DNA of 30,591 bases from CAZYWA01 sp964650975 [NCBI: uncultured bacterium] (lineage in GTDB: Bacteria; JADJOY01): the NCBI GenBank assembly GCA_964650975.1, contig CAZYWA010000016.1, positions 1-30,591 on the forward strand, given 5' to 3'. Under the pieces are notes generated by a model. The model saw nothing but the letters and a program-made list of their open reading frames with translations, ran no database searches and was not told the DNA's origin. Both the position numbers and the translations under genes were made by a program. Shown here one piece after another: positions 1-8,441 of the stretch (positions are counted from its first letter, which is position 1; each line of letters starts with the position of its first letter).

Positions 1-1329
1 GTGGCGTTGCTGGCGGGTGGCGCGGGGCTCGAGCGCCGCCGCCGGCGCCGCGCGAAGCCCGGCGAGATTCCTCCCTTTCCGCGCATCGACTTCAACATCC
101 CGCGCCACCGCAGCACGTTCGTGGCGGTGCTCACCGCGACGTTTCTGCTGCTGATGCTCTCGGCGGTGGGCTCGTACCGCGCCTACGAGTTCACCGAATC
201 GGTGATGTTCTGCGGCAAGACCTGCCACACGGTCATGCAGCCGGAGGAGACCGCGTACCGCGAGTCGCCGCACGCGCGCGTCGTGTGCGTGCAGTGCCAC
301 ATCGGTCCGGGAGCCAAGTGGTTCGTGAAATCGAAGGTTTCCGGCCTCTACCAGGTGTACGCGGTGCTGACGAACAAATATTCGCGGCCGATCCCGGTGC
401 CGGTCGAGAGCCTGAGGCCCGCGCAGGAAACCTGCGAGCAATGCCACTGGCCGCGCAAGTTCTTCGGAGCCGTGGTGCGCGAGAATCATCACTACCTCGC
501 GGACGAGACCAACTCGCCGTGGGCGGTCTCGCTGCTGCTCAAGGTGGGTGGCGGCGATCCCAGCTTCGGTCCCGCCGGTGGCATCCACTGGCACATGAAC
601 ATCGCCAACAAGATCGAGTACATCGCGAAGGATCCGCAGCGGCAGGTGATTCCCTGGGTTCGCGTCACCGATCCCAGCGGCAAGGTGACCGTCTACCAGT
701 CGAAGTCCGAACCGCTCACGGCCGCGGAGATCTCCGCCGCCGAGCCGCGCAGGATGGATTGCATCGATTGCCACAACCGGCCGGCGCACCGTTACAACCC
801 GCCGGTCGATTCGCTCGACACGGCGCTCTTCACCAAGCGCATCGACCCGTCGATCCCGTTCATCAAGCAGCAAGCGATCTCGGTACTCACCAAGGAATAC
901 CCGGACGTGGCGGCAGCGCGCACCGGTATCGACCAGGCGCTGCGCGGGTACTACCGGTCCTCCCAGGCCGAGTTCACCGCCGGGCACGCGGCCGCGATCG
1001 ATCAAGCCGTCGCCGCGGTGCAGGCGATCTACGAGCAGAACTTCTTCCCGGCCATGAAGGTGAGCTGGAAGGCCTATCCCGACAACATCGGGCACATGAA
1101 CTTCCCGGGGTGCTTCCGCTGCCACGACGACGATCACGTGGCCGACGACGGCCGTACCGTCACCCGCGAGTGCAAGACCTGCCACCTGATCTCCGCGCAA
1201 GGAACGCAAGTGGCCTCCGGTGTCGGTAATCCGGAAGGCCTCGACTTCGAGCATCCGGTCGACATCGGCGACATCTGGCAGAGCCAGCCGTGTAATTCGT
1301 GCCACGACGGCTCGCTGGGTGGCGCATGA
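1..1329 (+). CDS. NapC/NirT-type inner-membrane heptahaem cytochrome c, ImcH-like (5' end cut by the window)
   Basis: Seven haem-binding motifs are visible: one CX3CH (C71) and six CX2CH (C96, C145, C254, C371, C391, C431). An arginine-rich stretch (11-17) is followed by one membrane segment (about 40-57), then the haem domain facing the periplasm. From memory, the pattern matches the ImcH-like NapC/NirT family, whose members have further N-terminal membrane segments before an ERRRR-type loop and pass electrons from menaquinol to periplasmic cytochromes. The GTG at base 1 is therefore probably an internal valine codon and the true start lies outside the window. Landmarks typical of the group are an H-W-H motif near 196-198, the D-C-I-D-C-H-N-R-P haem 4 site and the N-I-G-H-M-N stretch before haem 5. 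The gene is convergent with the cytochrome operon to its right, so it is a separate transcript with a likely linked role: the quinol-oxidising entry point. The family call is firm; equivalence to ImcH is inference. Confidence 0.88.
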   Translation: MALLAGGAGLERRRRRRAKPGEIPPFPRIDFNIPRHRSTFVAVLTATFLLLMLSAVGSYRAYEFTESVMFCGKTCHTVMQPEETAYRESPHARVVCVQCHIGPGAKWFVKSKVSGLYQVYAVLTNKYSRPIPVPVESLRPAQETCEQCHWPRKFFGAVVRENHHYLADETNSPWAVSLLLKVGGGDPSFGPAGGIHWHMNIANKIEYIAKDPQRQVIPWVRVTDPSGKVTVYQSKSEPLTAAEISAAEPRRMDCIDCHNRPAHRYNPPVDSLDTALFTKRIDPSIPFIKQQAISVLTKEYPDVAAARTGIDQALRGYYRSSQAEFTAGHAAAIDQAVAAVQAIYEQNFFPAMKVSWKAYPDNIGHMNFPGCFRCHDDDHVADDGRTVTRECKTCHLISAQGTQVASGVGNPEGLDFEHPVDIGDIWQSQPCNSCHDGSLGGA

Positions 1330-1423
1330 GTCCATCCAGGATCCGCCGCGTGTCGCGCTGACGCACGCCGCGCCCGCCGATCGGGTCACGCCGTCCTAGA
1401 GCGCCCTGCGGCGACGAAAGCCG

Positions 1424-2761
1424 TCAGCTCGCGGGCGGCGCGGCCGGCTTGCCTTCGGGCTTTGCCGGCGGTGGCGGCTTCTTGCCTGGAGTTTCGCGAT
1501 CGTACGACTGCGGTTTGTGGCATCCCGGCGCGCACGACCCGCCGGTGTCGGTCTTCGTGAAATTGAGCGGCAGATTCCACTTTCCGAACGGAACCGTGTC
1601 GGCGATCAGCTTGGGATTCTTGCCACCGTGGAGGTTGTGGCAGAGGCGACAGCTCCGCCCTTTCACGTCCTTGTGGACGTGCAGGTAATGGAGGTTTCGC
1701 TCTCCGTCACGGAACCCGGTCGCGAACGAGGTCTCCGGGTAACGGACCAGATCTCGCTTGTGACAGCTGAAGCACAGGCCGTATTCGTCGTCCGTGTAGG
1801 GCACGTAGATCTCGGTGGGGAAGGTGCCGGTCAGGAGCTTGGGGTGGTCGGCGCCGTGAACGTCGTGGCACGCGGTGCAATGGCCCTGCTGGATCGGCCC
1901 GTGCACCACGGTCATGTCCTTCGACAGGATCGTCGAGTGGCAGCGCAGACAAGTCTCCTTCTCGGGATCCTTGAGCATCTTTTCGTTGTCGGATGCGTGT
2001 GGCGAATGGCACGTCACGCAACCGTTCGGATCCTGAGCCGGCGGGTGCGCGACCGGCGCACTCCTGACCTTCTCGGAGATGTCGGGGTGGCACGTGAAGC
2101 AAACGTTGCGCCCTTCCTCCGCCAGGAGCTTGGGCTGCGGCGACCCGTGGGGGTTGTGGCAGGAGGTGCACCCGCCCGCCAGCGCCGGATGGACGTGCGC
2201 CTTTTGCTCCACTCCCTCCATGTCCTTGTGGCACTGGAAACAGAGCTTTTCGTCCGGCTCGAGTAGCAAGCTCTTGTCATCCGACGCATGTGGCGTGTGG
2301 CACGCCGTGCAATCGCCCGCGGCCACCGGACCGTGGACCACCGGAAAATCCTCGTGATCCGAGTGGCACATGCCGCACAGATCCTTCATCGGTTGCGCCA
2401 GCAGCTTGGGCTCGTCGGAGGCGTGCGGGTTGTGACAGGTCGTGCACAGTCCCTGCTCGACGGGCGGGTGCACCGTTTTCTTGTCGGTGAACGCCTCGTG
2501 GCAGGTGTAGCAGAGGTCCGGAACGTCCTGACTCAGCTTGAAGGTCTTGCCGCCCTTCTTGGGATGCGGCTTCTCGATCGACTCGTGGCAGGTCTCGCAA
2601 TTCCCGGCCACGGCGTGGACGGTTTTCCCGGTGATGATCTTCGGGTGGCAGGCGGGCGTGACGCAGCTCTCCTCGGCGCGCACGGCGCTCGGAGCGTCGA
2701 CCGCGAGCGCGAGCGCCAGCACCGCGATCGATGCCGGGATACGGCCGGTGAACCAGCTCAT
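1424..2761 (-). CDS. 15-haem periplasmic/secreted cytochrome c of doubled-CXXCH type
   Basis: The 445-residue protein has a signal peptide (hydrophobic 9-20, likely cleavage after A29). It carries 15 haem motifs: an opening CX4CH (C33), thirteen CX2CH (C55, 84, 106, 129, 151, 174, 198, 221, 248, 271, 295, 330, 371) and a closing CX3CH (C410). After the first motif the protein is seven tandem units of about 35-60 residues. Each has a V-H-x-P stretch, C-x-x-C-H-x-P-H-x-S, a K-L-L element and a second C-x-x-C-H, which is the doubled-CXXCH architecture of c3/decahaem-like wires. The tail (423-445) is rich in Pro and Lys. It is the last gene of the leftward operon, 22 bases after the 12-haem gene, with an AGGAGG ribosome site 9 bases before the ATG. 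Its likely role is a long linear electron wire in the periplasm or on the cell surface. Its partners are inferred from position. Confidence 0.9.
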   Translation of the reverse strand: MSWFTGRIPASIAVLALALAVDAPSAVRAEESCVTPACHPKIITGKTVHAVAGNCETCHESIEKPHPKKGGKTFKLSQDVPDLCYTCHEAFTDKKTVHPPVEQGLCTTCHNPHASDEPKLLAQPMKDLCGMCHSDHEDFPVVHGPVAAGDCTACHTPHASDDKSLLLEPDEKLCFQCHKDMEGVEQKAHVHPALAGGCTSCHNPHGSPQPKLLAEEGRNVCFTCHPDISEKVRSAPVAHPPAQDPNGCVTCHSPHASDNEKMLKDPEKETCLRCHSTILSKDMTVVHGPIQQGHCTACHDVHGADHPKLLTGTFPTEIYVPYTDDEYGLCFSCHKRDLVRYPETSFATGFRDGERNLHYLHVHKDVKGRSCRLCHNLHGGKNPKLIADTVPFGKWNLPLNFTKTDTGGSCAPGCHKPQSYDRETPGKKPPPPAKPEGKPAAPPAS

Positions 2762-2783
2762 GAGCGAGCCCTCCTGACTTGGA

Positions 2784-4652
2784 TCATGGGTACGACGTCG
2801 CCTCGTGCGTGACGCCGTGGCACACGAGCGTGCAGCTGCCCGAGAACGGCCCGGTTTCCTGGTAGAGCGGATAAGGACTTCCCGGCGTCGGCTGGACGAT
2901 CCGCGTGTCGAAGTCGATCAGGTGCTTGTGGGAGCCCGACGACGTCGCGACTCCGGTGCTGGGGATCCCGTGCGCGTCGTGACAGGCGGAGCAAGGAATC
3001 CGCGCCGCCAGGTGGCCGCTGTGCCCTCCTCCCGAGGCAGTGGCCCGCACCCGGACGCTGCGCGCGGCGCCCAGACCGGCCGCTTTCCGGAAGCTCACGT
3101 CGCTCAGGATGCTGTTGCGATCGTGGCAGCCGTAGCAGAGCGCGTAATTCTCGAAGCTCTCGGGCGTGTAGTCGGCGGTCTCGTAGCGCTGCTTCAGGAT
3201 CGGCGCGTACGACGAGCCGTGCGGCCCTCGCGATCCGCCCTCGTCGTCCGCGTGGCACGACGTACAGTAGATGATCGAGGCCGCGCTCAAGCCCGGGTCG
3301 AGCGACGACGAGACGCTCGGCACGTCCAGGTTCTTTCCCATCGAGACCACGGGATGGAACGACGGATTCGACGGATCGAACGCGCGCCGCGTGTTGGTGG
3401 TTCCCGCGACACGCGTGACTGTCGTCAAATCAGAAGTACCGTCGGCGTGGCAGCGGAAGCAGATCTCGTATTCGTATTTCGCGGTGTCCACCCGGGCCCC
3501 GTTGCGATCGACACCGGGAACGCCAGCCGTCAGGCTCGACACGTACGGTGCGTCCGCCGTCCCCGGCGTCACCAGGTGCGGGTCGTGGCACGAGCTGCAC
3601 GCGACGCCACCCGCGGCTGAACCGCTTCCGGCGCCGCGCGCGCCGCTCCCCGTGGCGGCCGCCTCCGAGCCCTCGTGGTGCGCCGACGGTTTTCGGACCT
3701 GGGCGGCGATGTCGACCATGCCGGTCGTGACACCTCTCGTCGTGGCTCCCGGCGCACCGGTCAGCGCGGCGCGATGCACGACGGTCCTTCGCGGGACGGA
3801 CGCGCCGTGAATCGGCGGCGGCTGCGAGTTGTGACAACCGGCGCTGGTGCAGGAAAACGGGTCGGGCGGCTGATCGGTGAAGTTGAGCAGCTGCTCGGCG
3901 GTCGGCGCCTGATGGGGAGTGTGACAGGTCTCGCAGCCCCACTCACCGAGCTGCGTGAAGGTGGGCGAGGTCTTGGGCGGCCGCGGCAGGATTCCCACCA
4001 CCGACTCGGTGGAGGTGGCGTGCGCGGAGGTCGCCCAGCCGGTCATGTCGTGACAGGTCACGCACAGCGCCGAGAACCGGTTGTCCTTGACCAGGAACAT
4101 CCCGAAGGTGTCGTCGTGGGGATCGTGGCAGGTGATGCAGTGCATCTCGTCGGTGCCGCCGTAGACGAGATCGGAAGGCGGCGTCGACGCGAGCTCCGGA
4201 TCCGGCAGCGCGGTGTGGTACGGGAACGACACCGGATGATGGCCGGAGAGATCGAGGCCGAAATCCGACAAGCTTCCGGGCGGCATCGTGCCGCCGCCCG
4301 CCATCGCGATGCCGCTCACCGGATTCAGCACGGCACCCATCGCGATCGTGCCGTCGTGGCAGGTCAGGCAAAGCTTGGTCGGTCCCGAGGGCTGCGGCAG
4401 CGGCCCGGCGTGCAGCGTGGGGCTCGCGTAAACCGTGTAGACGCGCGGTGCCAGGTCTTTGTTCCAGAGCGGCGACTGAGGCGCCGCGTTGTGAGGCGTG
4501 TGGCAGAAGACGCAGACCCGGGTCTCGGTGAGCGCCTTCACCGGGCCGGGACCTGAGACCGACAGGTTGTGCTTGGTGTTGATCACGTCCGACGCGGCGC
4601 CCGGCGTGGCGATCCCCAGCAACATCGCCGCAACGAACCCGCGGCCGAGCAT
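2784..4652 (-). CDS. 12-haem cytochrome c with N-terminal tetrahaem module
   Basis: The chosen ATG at 4652 gives 622 residues starting directly with a signal peptide (cleavage near A19/A20). An in-frame ATG at 4691 would overlap the upstream gene. A GGAAGGGACGAG purine run lies upstream of 4652. Haem motifs are ten CX2CH (C47, 95, 172, 197, 240, 352, 398, 463, 506, 554), one CX4CH (C268) and a closing CX3CH (C607). Residues 27-200 form a four-haem module with landmarks C-V-F-C-H-T-P-H-N, P-L-W-N, C-L-T-C-H-D-G-T-I-A and G-H-H-P. The free-standing tetrahaem protein at 9702-10511 has the same landmarks. A Gly/Ala/Ser-rich linker (about 325-350) separates it from the C-terminal haem domain, whose end (G-S-C-T-L-V-C-H-G) resembles the end of the 15-haem neighbour. 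Likely secreted or periplasmic electron carrier. The substrate is unknown. Confidence 0.88.
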   Translation of the reverse strand: MLGRGFVAAMLLGIATPGAASDVINTKHNLSVSGPGPVKALTETRVCVFCHTPHNAAPQSPLWNKDLAPRVYTVYASPTLHAGPLPQPSGPTKLCLTCHDGTIAMGAVLNPVSGIAMAGGGTMPPGSLSDFGLDLSGHHPVSFPYHTALPDPELASTPPSDLVYGGTDEMHCITCHDPHDDTFGMFLVKDNRFSALCVTCHDMTGWATSAHATSTESVVGILPRPPKTSPTFTQLGEWGCETCHTPHQAPTAEQLLNFTDQPPDPFSCTSAGCHNSQPPPIHGASVPRRTVVHRAALTGAPGATTRGVTTGMVDIAAQVRKPSAHHEGSEAAATGSGARGAGSGSAAGGVACSSCHDPHLVTPGTADAPYVSSLTAGVPGVDRNGARVDTAKYEYEICFRCHADGTSDLTTVTRVAGTTNTRRAFDPSNPSFHPVVSMGKNLDVPSVSSSLDPGLSAASIIYCTSCHADDEGGSRGPHGSSYAPILKQRYETADYTPESFENYALCYGCHDRNSILSDVSFRKAAGLGAARSVRVRATASGGGHSGHLAARIPCSACHDAHGIPSTGVATSSGSHKHLIDFDTRIVQPTPGSPYPLYQETGPFSGSCTLVCHGVTHEATSYP

Positions 4653-4680
4653 CGCGCGCACTCGTCCCTTCCGATCGACG

Positions 4681-5766
4681 TCACGACGCATCGGACGCAT
4701 CTCGCGCGGCGATCCGGAACACCTGGACTCGCCGGTTGTAGCTGTCGCACACGTAAAGCCGTCCACCGGATCCGACGAAGGCTCCGGACGGTAGCCAGAA
4801 CTGGCCGTCGGCCACCCCGCGCTCGCCCAGGGTCAGCAGGAACTCCCCGCTGCGGCTGAAGAGCTGCACGTTGTCGAGGATCCCGTCGACGACGTAGACG
4901 ACGCCCGCGTCATCGACCGCGATACCTTTCGGCATCGCGAGGTCCCCGGAGCCGTCGCCGTGATGGCCGAAAGCGCCCAACGGCTTTCCGGCTTCGTCGA
5001 AGATCTGGATGCGGAAATTGAGCGAGTCGGCCACGTAAAGCTCGCCACGCGGCGACCATGCGATGCGGGTCGGAAAGTTGAAGCTTCCCGGTTCTTCGCC
5101 GCGGCTCCCGAACGAGAACGCGAGCTCGCCGGACGGCCGAAGGGCCACCACCTCACTGGCAAGGGTGTCGACCACGTAGAGGAGCCCGGTCTTGGTGCTG
5201 AACGCGAGCCCGGTGGGGCGCACGAAAGGCCGCGTGCCGGCCATCGTGAACGCCGTCACGAACGCGCCGTCCGCCCCGAAGACGTCGATCCTTCCCGCCG
5301 AGTCGGCCACGTAGAGCCGCTGCGCGCCGTCGAACGCCACTCCCACCGGGGAAATCAACCGGTTTTCACCTTCGCCGGTGAGCTGCTGGTAGGCCTTGTC
5401 GGCCGGTCGGTAGAGATGCACGCAGCGCCGGCCGGTATCGGCCACGGCCATGCGCCCATCGCTGGCCACGGCCACGTCGACCGGCAACACGAACGAATTC
5501 AACTCCTCGCTGTCACTTCCGAACACGATCCAGCGCAACACCGACGAGGCATCCGTGCCCGGTTCGAGCCCGTTCACCGCGCCCTCGTATACGACCCTCG
5601 CGGCGGCCGGCGCGAACGGCCACTGCAGCGGCGCCGCCGGCACCGCGTTGCGCAGCGTCCACGTGGCGGCGCAGCCCGCGCCGAACGCGAGCGCCCCGAG
5701 GGCCGCGGCGAGCCGCGCCCTGGTAACCCCCGGGTCTCGAGAATCGGCGTAGCCGGATCGACGCAT
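4681..5766 (-). CDS. NHL-repeat six-bladed beta-propeller lipoprotein
   Basis: The start ATG at 5766 shares one base with the stop of the upstream barrel gene (TGATG), so translation is probably coupled. The 361-residue product has an N-terminal hydrophobic segment ending in an F-G-A-G-C site (Cys about residue 32), a plausible though imperfect lipobox. About six NHL units follow. Each has a P-x-G-(I/V)-A start, a D-x-x-G-x-(L/V)-Y-V-(A/V)-D core and a (I/V)-x-(V/I)-F strand, which is the expected number for a closed propeller. NHL propellers bind proteins or ligands and are not themselves redox proteins. The gene sits between the outer-membrane barrel and the 12-haem cytochrome, which suggests a scaffold, assembly or docking role in the electron conduit. 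No haem motif or catalytic residue is evident. Longer upstream reading in this frame is antisense noise within the barrel gene region. Confidence 0.85.
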   Translation of the reverse strand: MRRSGYADSRDPGVTRARLAAALGALAFGAGCAATWTLRNAVPAAPLQWPFAPAAARVVYEGAVNGLEPGTDASSVLRWIVFGSDSEELNSFVLPVDVAVASDGRMAVADTGRRCVHLYRPADKAYQQLTGEGENRLISPVGVAFDGAQRLYVADSAGRIDVFGADGAFVTAFTMAGTRPFVRPTGLAFSTKTGLLYVVDTLASEVVALRPSGELAFSFGSRGEEPGSFNFPTRIAWSPRGELYVADSLNFRIQIFDEAGKPLGAFGHHGDGSGDLAMPKGIAVDDAGVVYVVDGILDNVQLFSRSGEFLLTLGERGVADGQFWLPSGAFVGSGGRLYVCDSYNRRVQVFRIAARDASDAS

Positions 5767-7853
5767 CAGAAAATCCGCCGCGACAGCTTCACGTACACGA
5801 GCTCGTGGTCGCGCTCCAGATGCACGTCCTGCGGCTCGCGCCGGGCGTCGGTCTGGGTGAAATAGCCGCTGGCGCCCAGCGAGCAATCCAGCTTGCCGAC
5901 CGTCAGCGTCCAGTTGCCGTCGACCGAGAACGCATCGCTGTCCACTTGCCCCAGAAAGTGCGCGTACGCCCCGCCGAGGCCGAACGTCATCTCCGGTACC
6001 AGGAACCGCTTCTGGACGCTCACCGAGGTGTTGACGGTCCGCTCGGTGTAAGGCGCGATCGAAAACTCCTCGTTTCCGCTCCGGTACCGTTTGTCCTCGT
6101 AGCCGGCCGAGAGGTAGACGCTGAGCCCCGGGTAAAAAGTGTCGACGTACTGACCGTCGGCGCGCCACGCGTCGTACGGCGCCACTTCCCACTCCAGGTC
6201 CTCGAACTCGCCGCGCAGCCGGAACGGGCCGCGATAGAGTCGCAACCCGGCCGTGTAGGTGGTGGAGTCGACGGCGAAGCCGGAGAACGAGCCGGCCAGG
6301 ACATCGCTGCGGGTCACCAGATAGCGCGCATAGGGCGTCAGCAGATCGTCGAACAGCTGGACGCTCAGGTCGGCGCCCAGGGTGTCGGCCCGCAACGCGA
6401 AATTTCCCCCCAGCAGCGCATAGGACACCACGAAATCGTAGCTGCCCGGCACCAGGAACTGGGGCGGAAGCGCGAACACCAGGATCTCGAAGGTATTGAG
6501 GTTCGGCACCGCCGTCACGGTGTAGTTCTGGTCGCGCGTCAGCAGGATGGATTCGAAGGGCGGCAACGGCGAGTGCAACAGCACCACGATGCTCTGCTCG
6601 TCGACGTTCGGCTGATTCAAGGTGAAGGGTTGGGTGGGGACGCTGATTCCGGAGTGGGGCTCGTTCACCACGTCGGTTCCCGTGCCTTCGCTGTCGATCC
6701 GGTCGCGCGAGACGTCGGCACCCGCCAGCAAGGTCCCGTAGGGAATCGATTTGGTGTAGTTCATGGCCAGGCCGTTCGAGGTGCTGACCGTGGAGCCTCC
6801 GGTCGACGTGCGAGCGTCGCGCAGGAACGTGTACGTGGTGTCGAGGCTCTCGTAGAGCCGGTGCACGATGTCGACCCGCGCTTCGTTGCCGTGGCTGGCG
6901 AGGGTTTCCGAAACGCCGTCGCCGCCCGTCTCGCCCGACCCGGTGGATGCGCCGCCCGCACCGCTGTCGTGGATGACGCTTCGATCTTCGATGTAGCGGT
7001 ACGTGAGATCGGTGCGAAAGCCCCAGGGCAGGTACGCGGTGCCGCGCTCGTTCCAGCCGAAGGCGTCGCTCGAGAGCTTGCCAGTCGAGTCGCTGGTCTG
7101 GTCGGTGCCGCTCCTGGTGACGTCGGAGGTGAGCCGGAACCGCTGCAGGTTGACGAAGTTGCTGACCAGGTAGTCGGATCCGGTGCCGTCGAGCCCGCCG
7201 TCGGTGGAAAACCAGGACGGCGCGGCGGAGGCGCTGAGCGAAAATTCGTTTCCTTCGGCGAAACGTTTGAAATACTGGCCGTCGAAGTTGGCGCGCCGCA
7301 CGTCGGACGACGACTCACCCGACTCGACGGTGTCGTCGACGAAGCTCGAGTGAAGCAGGTACGGCTTCTCCCGGTACTGGATCGCGGCGCCCAGGCTCGA
7401 TCCGACGCTCGAGTGCTGCGTGGCCGACTGCTCCTTGAACGTCGACTCGTAGCGGTTCGCGAACAGCGTCAGGTTGTAGGGGTGCTCGGGCAGAAACTCG
7501 AGGTGAAGGTCGTAGTCGATGCCGTTTCCGTTGGTCCATCCGAGGTGGTCGAAGCCGGTGTTCTCGTAGTCCTCCTGCTTGAACGCGACTCCCAGCGAGA
7601 ACTGGTACTGCGCGAAGCGCGGATCGTACGAGTAGCCGTTCGACTCGATCCCCAGCCGCTCGCGGACGAACACGTCGGTCCAGCTCACCGTCGCGGCGGT
7701 TCCGCGGGTGGCGTCCCGCTCGAACGACGAGAACGTTTCGACCGTCATGTGGTTCTCGGCCGGCGTCGGCAAGAACGCGGTCCAGTCGGCCCGCGCGATC
7801 GAGCCGTCGAGCCCCGCCAGCAGGCCGGCAACCAGTCCGATTCGCGCGCGCAA
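5766..7853 (-). CDS. Outer-membrane beta-barrel protein, putative porin of a porin-cytochrome conduit
   Basis: The 695-residue protein starts at a TTG (7853) preceded by GGCGGGAG with suitable spacing. Its signal peptide ends near A-R-A-D (20-23). Most of the chain is alternating polar/aromatic strands, and it ends in a terminal Phe (S-R-R-I-F), the usual BAM recognition end of outer-membrane barrels. Residues about 400-480 are a Pro/Asn/Val-rich insert between two barrel-like halves. There is only one cysteine (C657) and no haem motif. Its length is near that of MtrB-type barrels, but the N-terminal CXXC typical of MtrB is absent. The gene starts 15 bases after the pentahaem lipoprotein gene and overlaps the NHL gene, so the three are probably co-translated. 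The likely role is the sleeve through which a multihaem protein crosses the outer membrane. Barrel topology is well supported; the conduit role is inference. Confidence 0.78.
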   Translation of the reverse strand: MRARIGLVAGLLAGLDGSIARADWTAFLPTPAENHMTVETFSSFERDATRGTAATVSWTDVFVRERLGIESNGYSYDPRFAQYQFSLGVAFKQEDYENTGFDHLGWTNGNGIDYDLHLEFLPEHPYNLTLFANRYESTFKEQSATQHSSVGSSLGAAIQYREKPYLLHSSFVDDTVESGESSSDVRRANFDGQYFKRFAEGNEFSLSASAAPSWFSTDGGLDGTGSDYLVSNFVNLQRFRLTSDVTRSGTDQTSDSTGKLSSDAFGWNERGTAYLPWGFRTDLTYRYIEDRSVIHDSGAGGASTGSGETGGDGVSETLASHGNEARVDIVHRLYESLDTTYTFLRDARTSTGGSTVSTSNGLAMNYTKSIPYGTLLAGADVSRDRIDSEGTGTDVVNEPHSGISVPTQPFTLNQPNVDEQSIVVLLHSPLPPFESILLTRDQNYTVTAVPNLNTFEILVFALPPQFLVPGSYDFVVSYALLGGNFALRADTLGADLSVQLFDDLLTPYARYLVTRSDVLAGSFSGFAVDSTTYTAGLRLYRGPFRLRGEFEDLEWEVAPYDAWRADGQYVDTFYPGLSVYLSAGYEDKRYRSGNEEFSIAPYTERTVNTSVSVQKRFLVPEMTFGLGGAYAHFLGQVDSDAFSVDGNWTLTVGKLDCSLGASGYFTQTDARREPQDVHLERDHELVYVKLSRRIF

Positions 7854-7868
7854 GCCGTCGCTCCCGCC

Positions 7869-8405
7869 CTATTTGAGCAAGAACTTCCGGTTCGACTGAT
7901 GGGCCTCGTGGCAGGTGGTGCACGGACCGCCGCCTTCGAGGTGGCCGTCATTTCGCACCAGCGCCTGCCGCTCGTGGCAGTGCAGGCAAAACGTCTCGGC
8001 ATCGCTCACCAGCAGGTACCCATACCGCGAGCTGTGCGGATCGTGACACGCCGTGCACCCTCCCGAGGCGAGTGGCCCGTGGATGTAAGCGGCGTCGAGC
8101 CGGATCTCGTGGCATCGCTGGCACAGCTGACCGAGCGGCGCGACCAGCGTGTTGCGCGCGGTGGACTCGTGACAGGCCGTGCACAGCTTCGCGCCGTACG
8201 GCCCATGCACGGAGGAAGCCGCCGAGCGGGCGCTCGCGCCGGCCTGGCCGGGCGCCCCCAGCTCCGGCGTTTGGCCCTCGTCGACCGGCTTCGGGACGCC
8301 GTCGAAGAAGGTCGAGAGCACCTCGTAACGCGATGTCGGAGTGCAGCAGGCGAGGATGACGAGAATGACGAGCGCGAGCCACGACGCTCCGGCTCTGGGT
8401 CTCAT
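7869..8405 (-). CDS. Pentahaem cytochrome c lipoprotein
   Basis: The 178-residue protein has a short signal (W9-L19) ending in I-L-A-C-C, a good lipobox with Cys20 or Cys21 as the lipidated residue. Five CX2CH motifs (C75, C95, C117, C140, C162) are packed in the last 105 residues. They use the same H-G-P-x-x-x-G-x-C-T-x-C-H phrasing as the 15-haem protein. An F-F-D-G-V-P motif (33-38) between lipid anchor and haem domain is a feature I associate with small multihaem lipoproteins near NHL genes. The stop lies 15 bases before the barrel start, so a physical pairing with the barrel is likely: the lipid anchors it at the outer membrane and five haems could span or feed the pore. Whether it sits on the periplasmic or outer leaflet cannot be told from sequence. 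Confidence 0.87.
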   Translation of the reverse strand: MRPRAGASWLALVILVILACCTPTSRYEVLSTFFDGVPKPVDEGQTPELGAPGQAGASARSAASSVHGPYGAKLCTACHESTARNTLVAPLGQLCQRCHEIRLDAAYIHGPLASGGCTACHDPHSSRYGYLLVSDAETFCLHCHERQALVRNDGHLEGGGPCTTCHEAHQSNRKFLLK

Positions 8406-8441
8406 TCGTCGGAATCGTACCTGGAGGGCGGAGGACTCGGA

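Noticed and set aside
5766-7853. Assignment of the barrel as MtrB/PioB
   Set aside because: Length fits, but the N-terminal CXXC is absent and the neighbouring cytochromes are not MtrA-like decahaem proteins.
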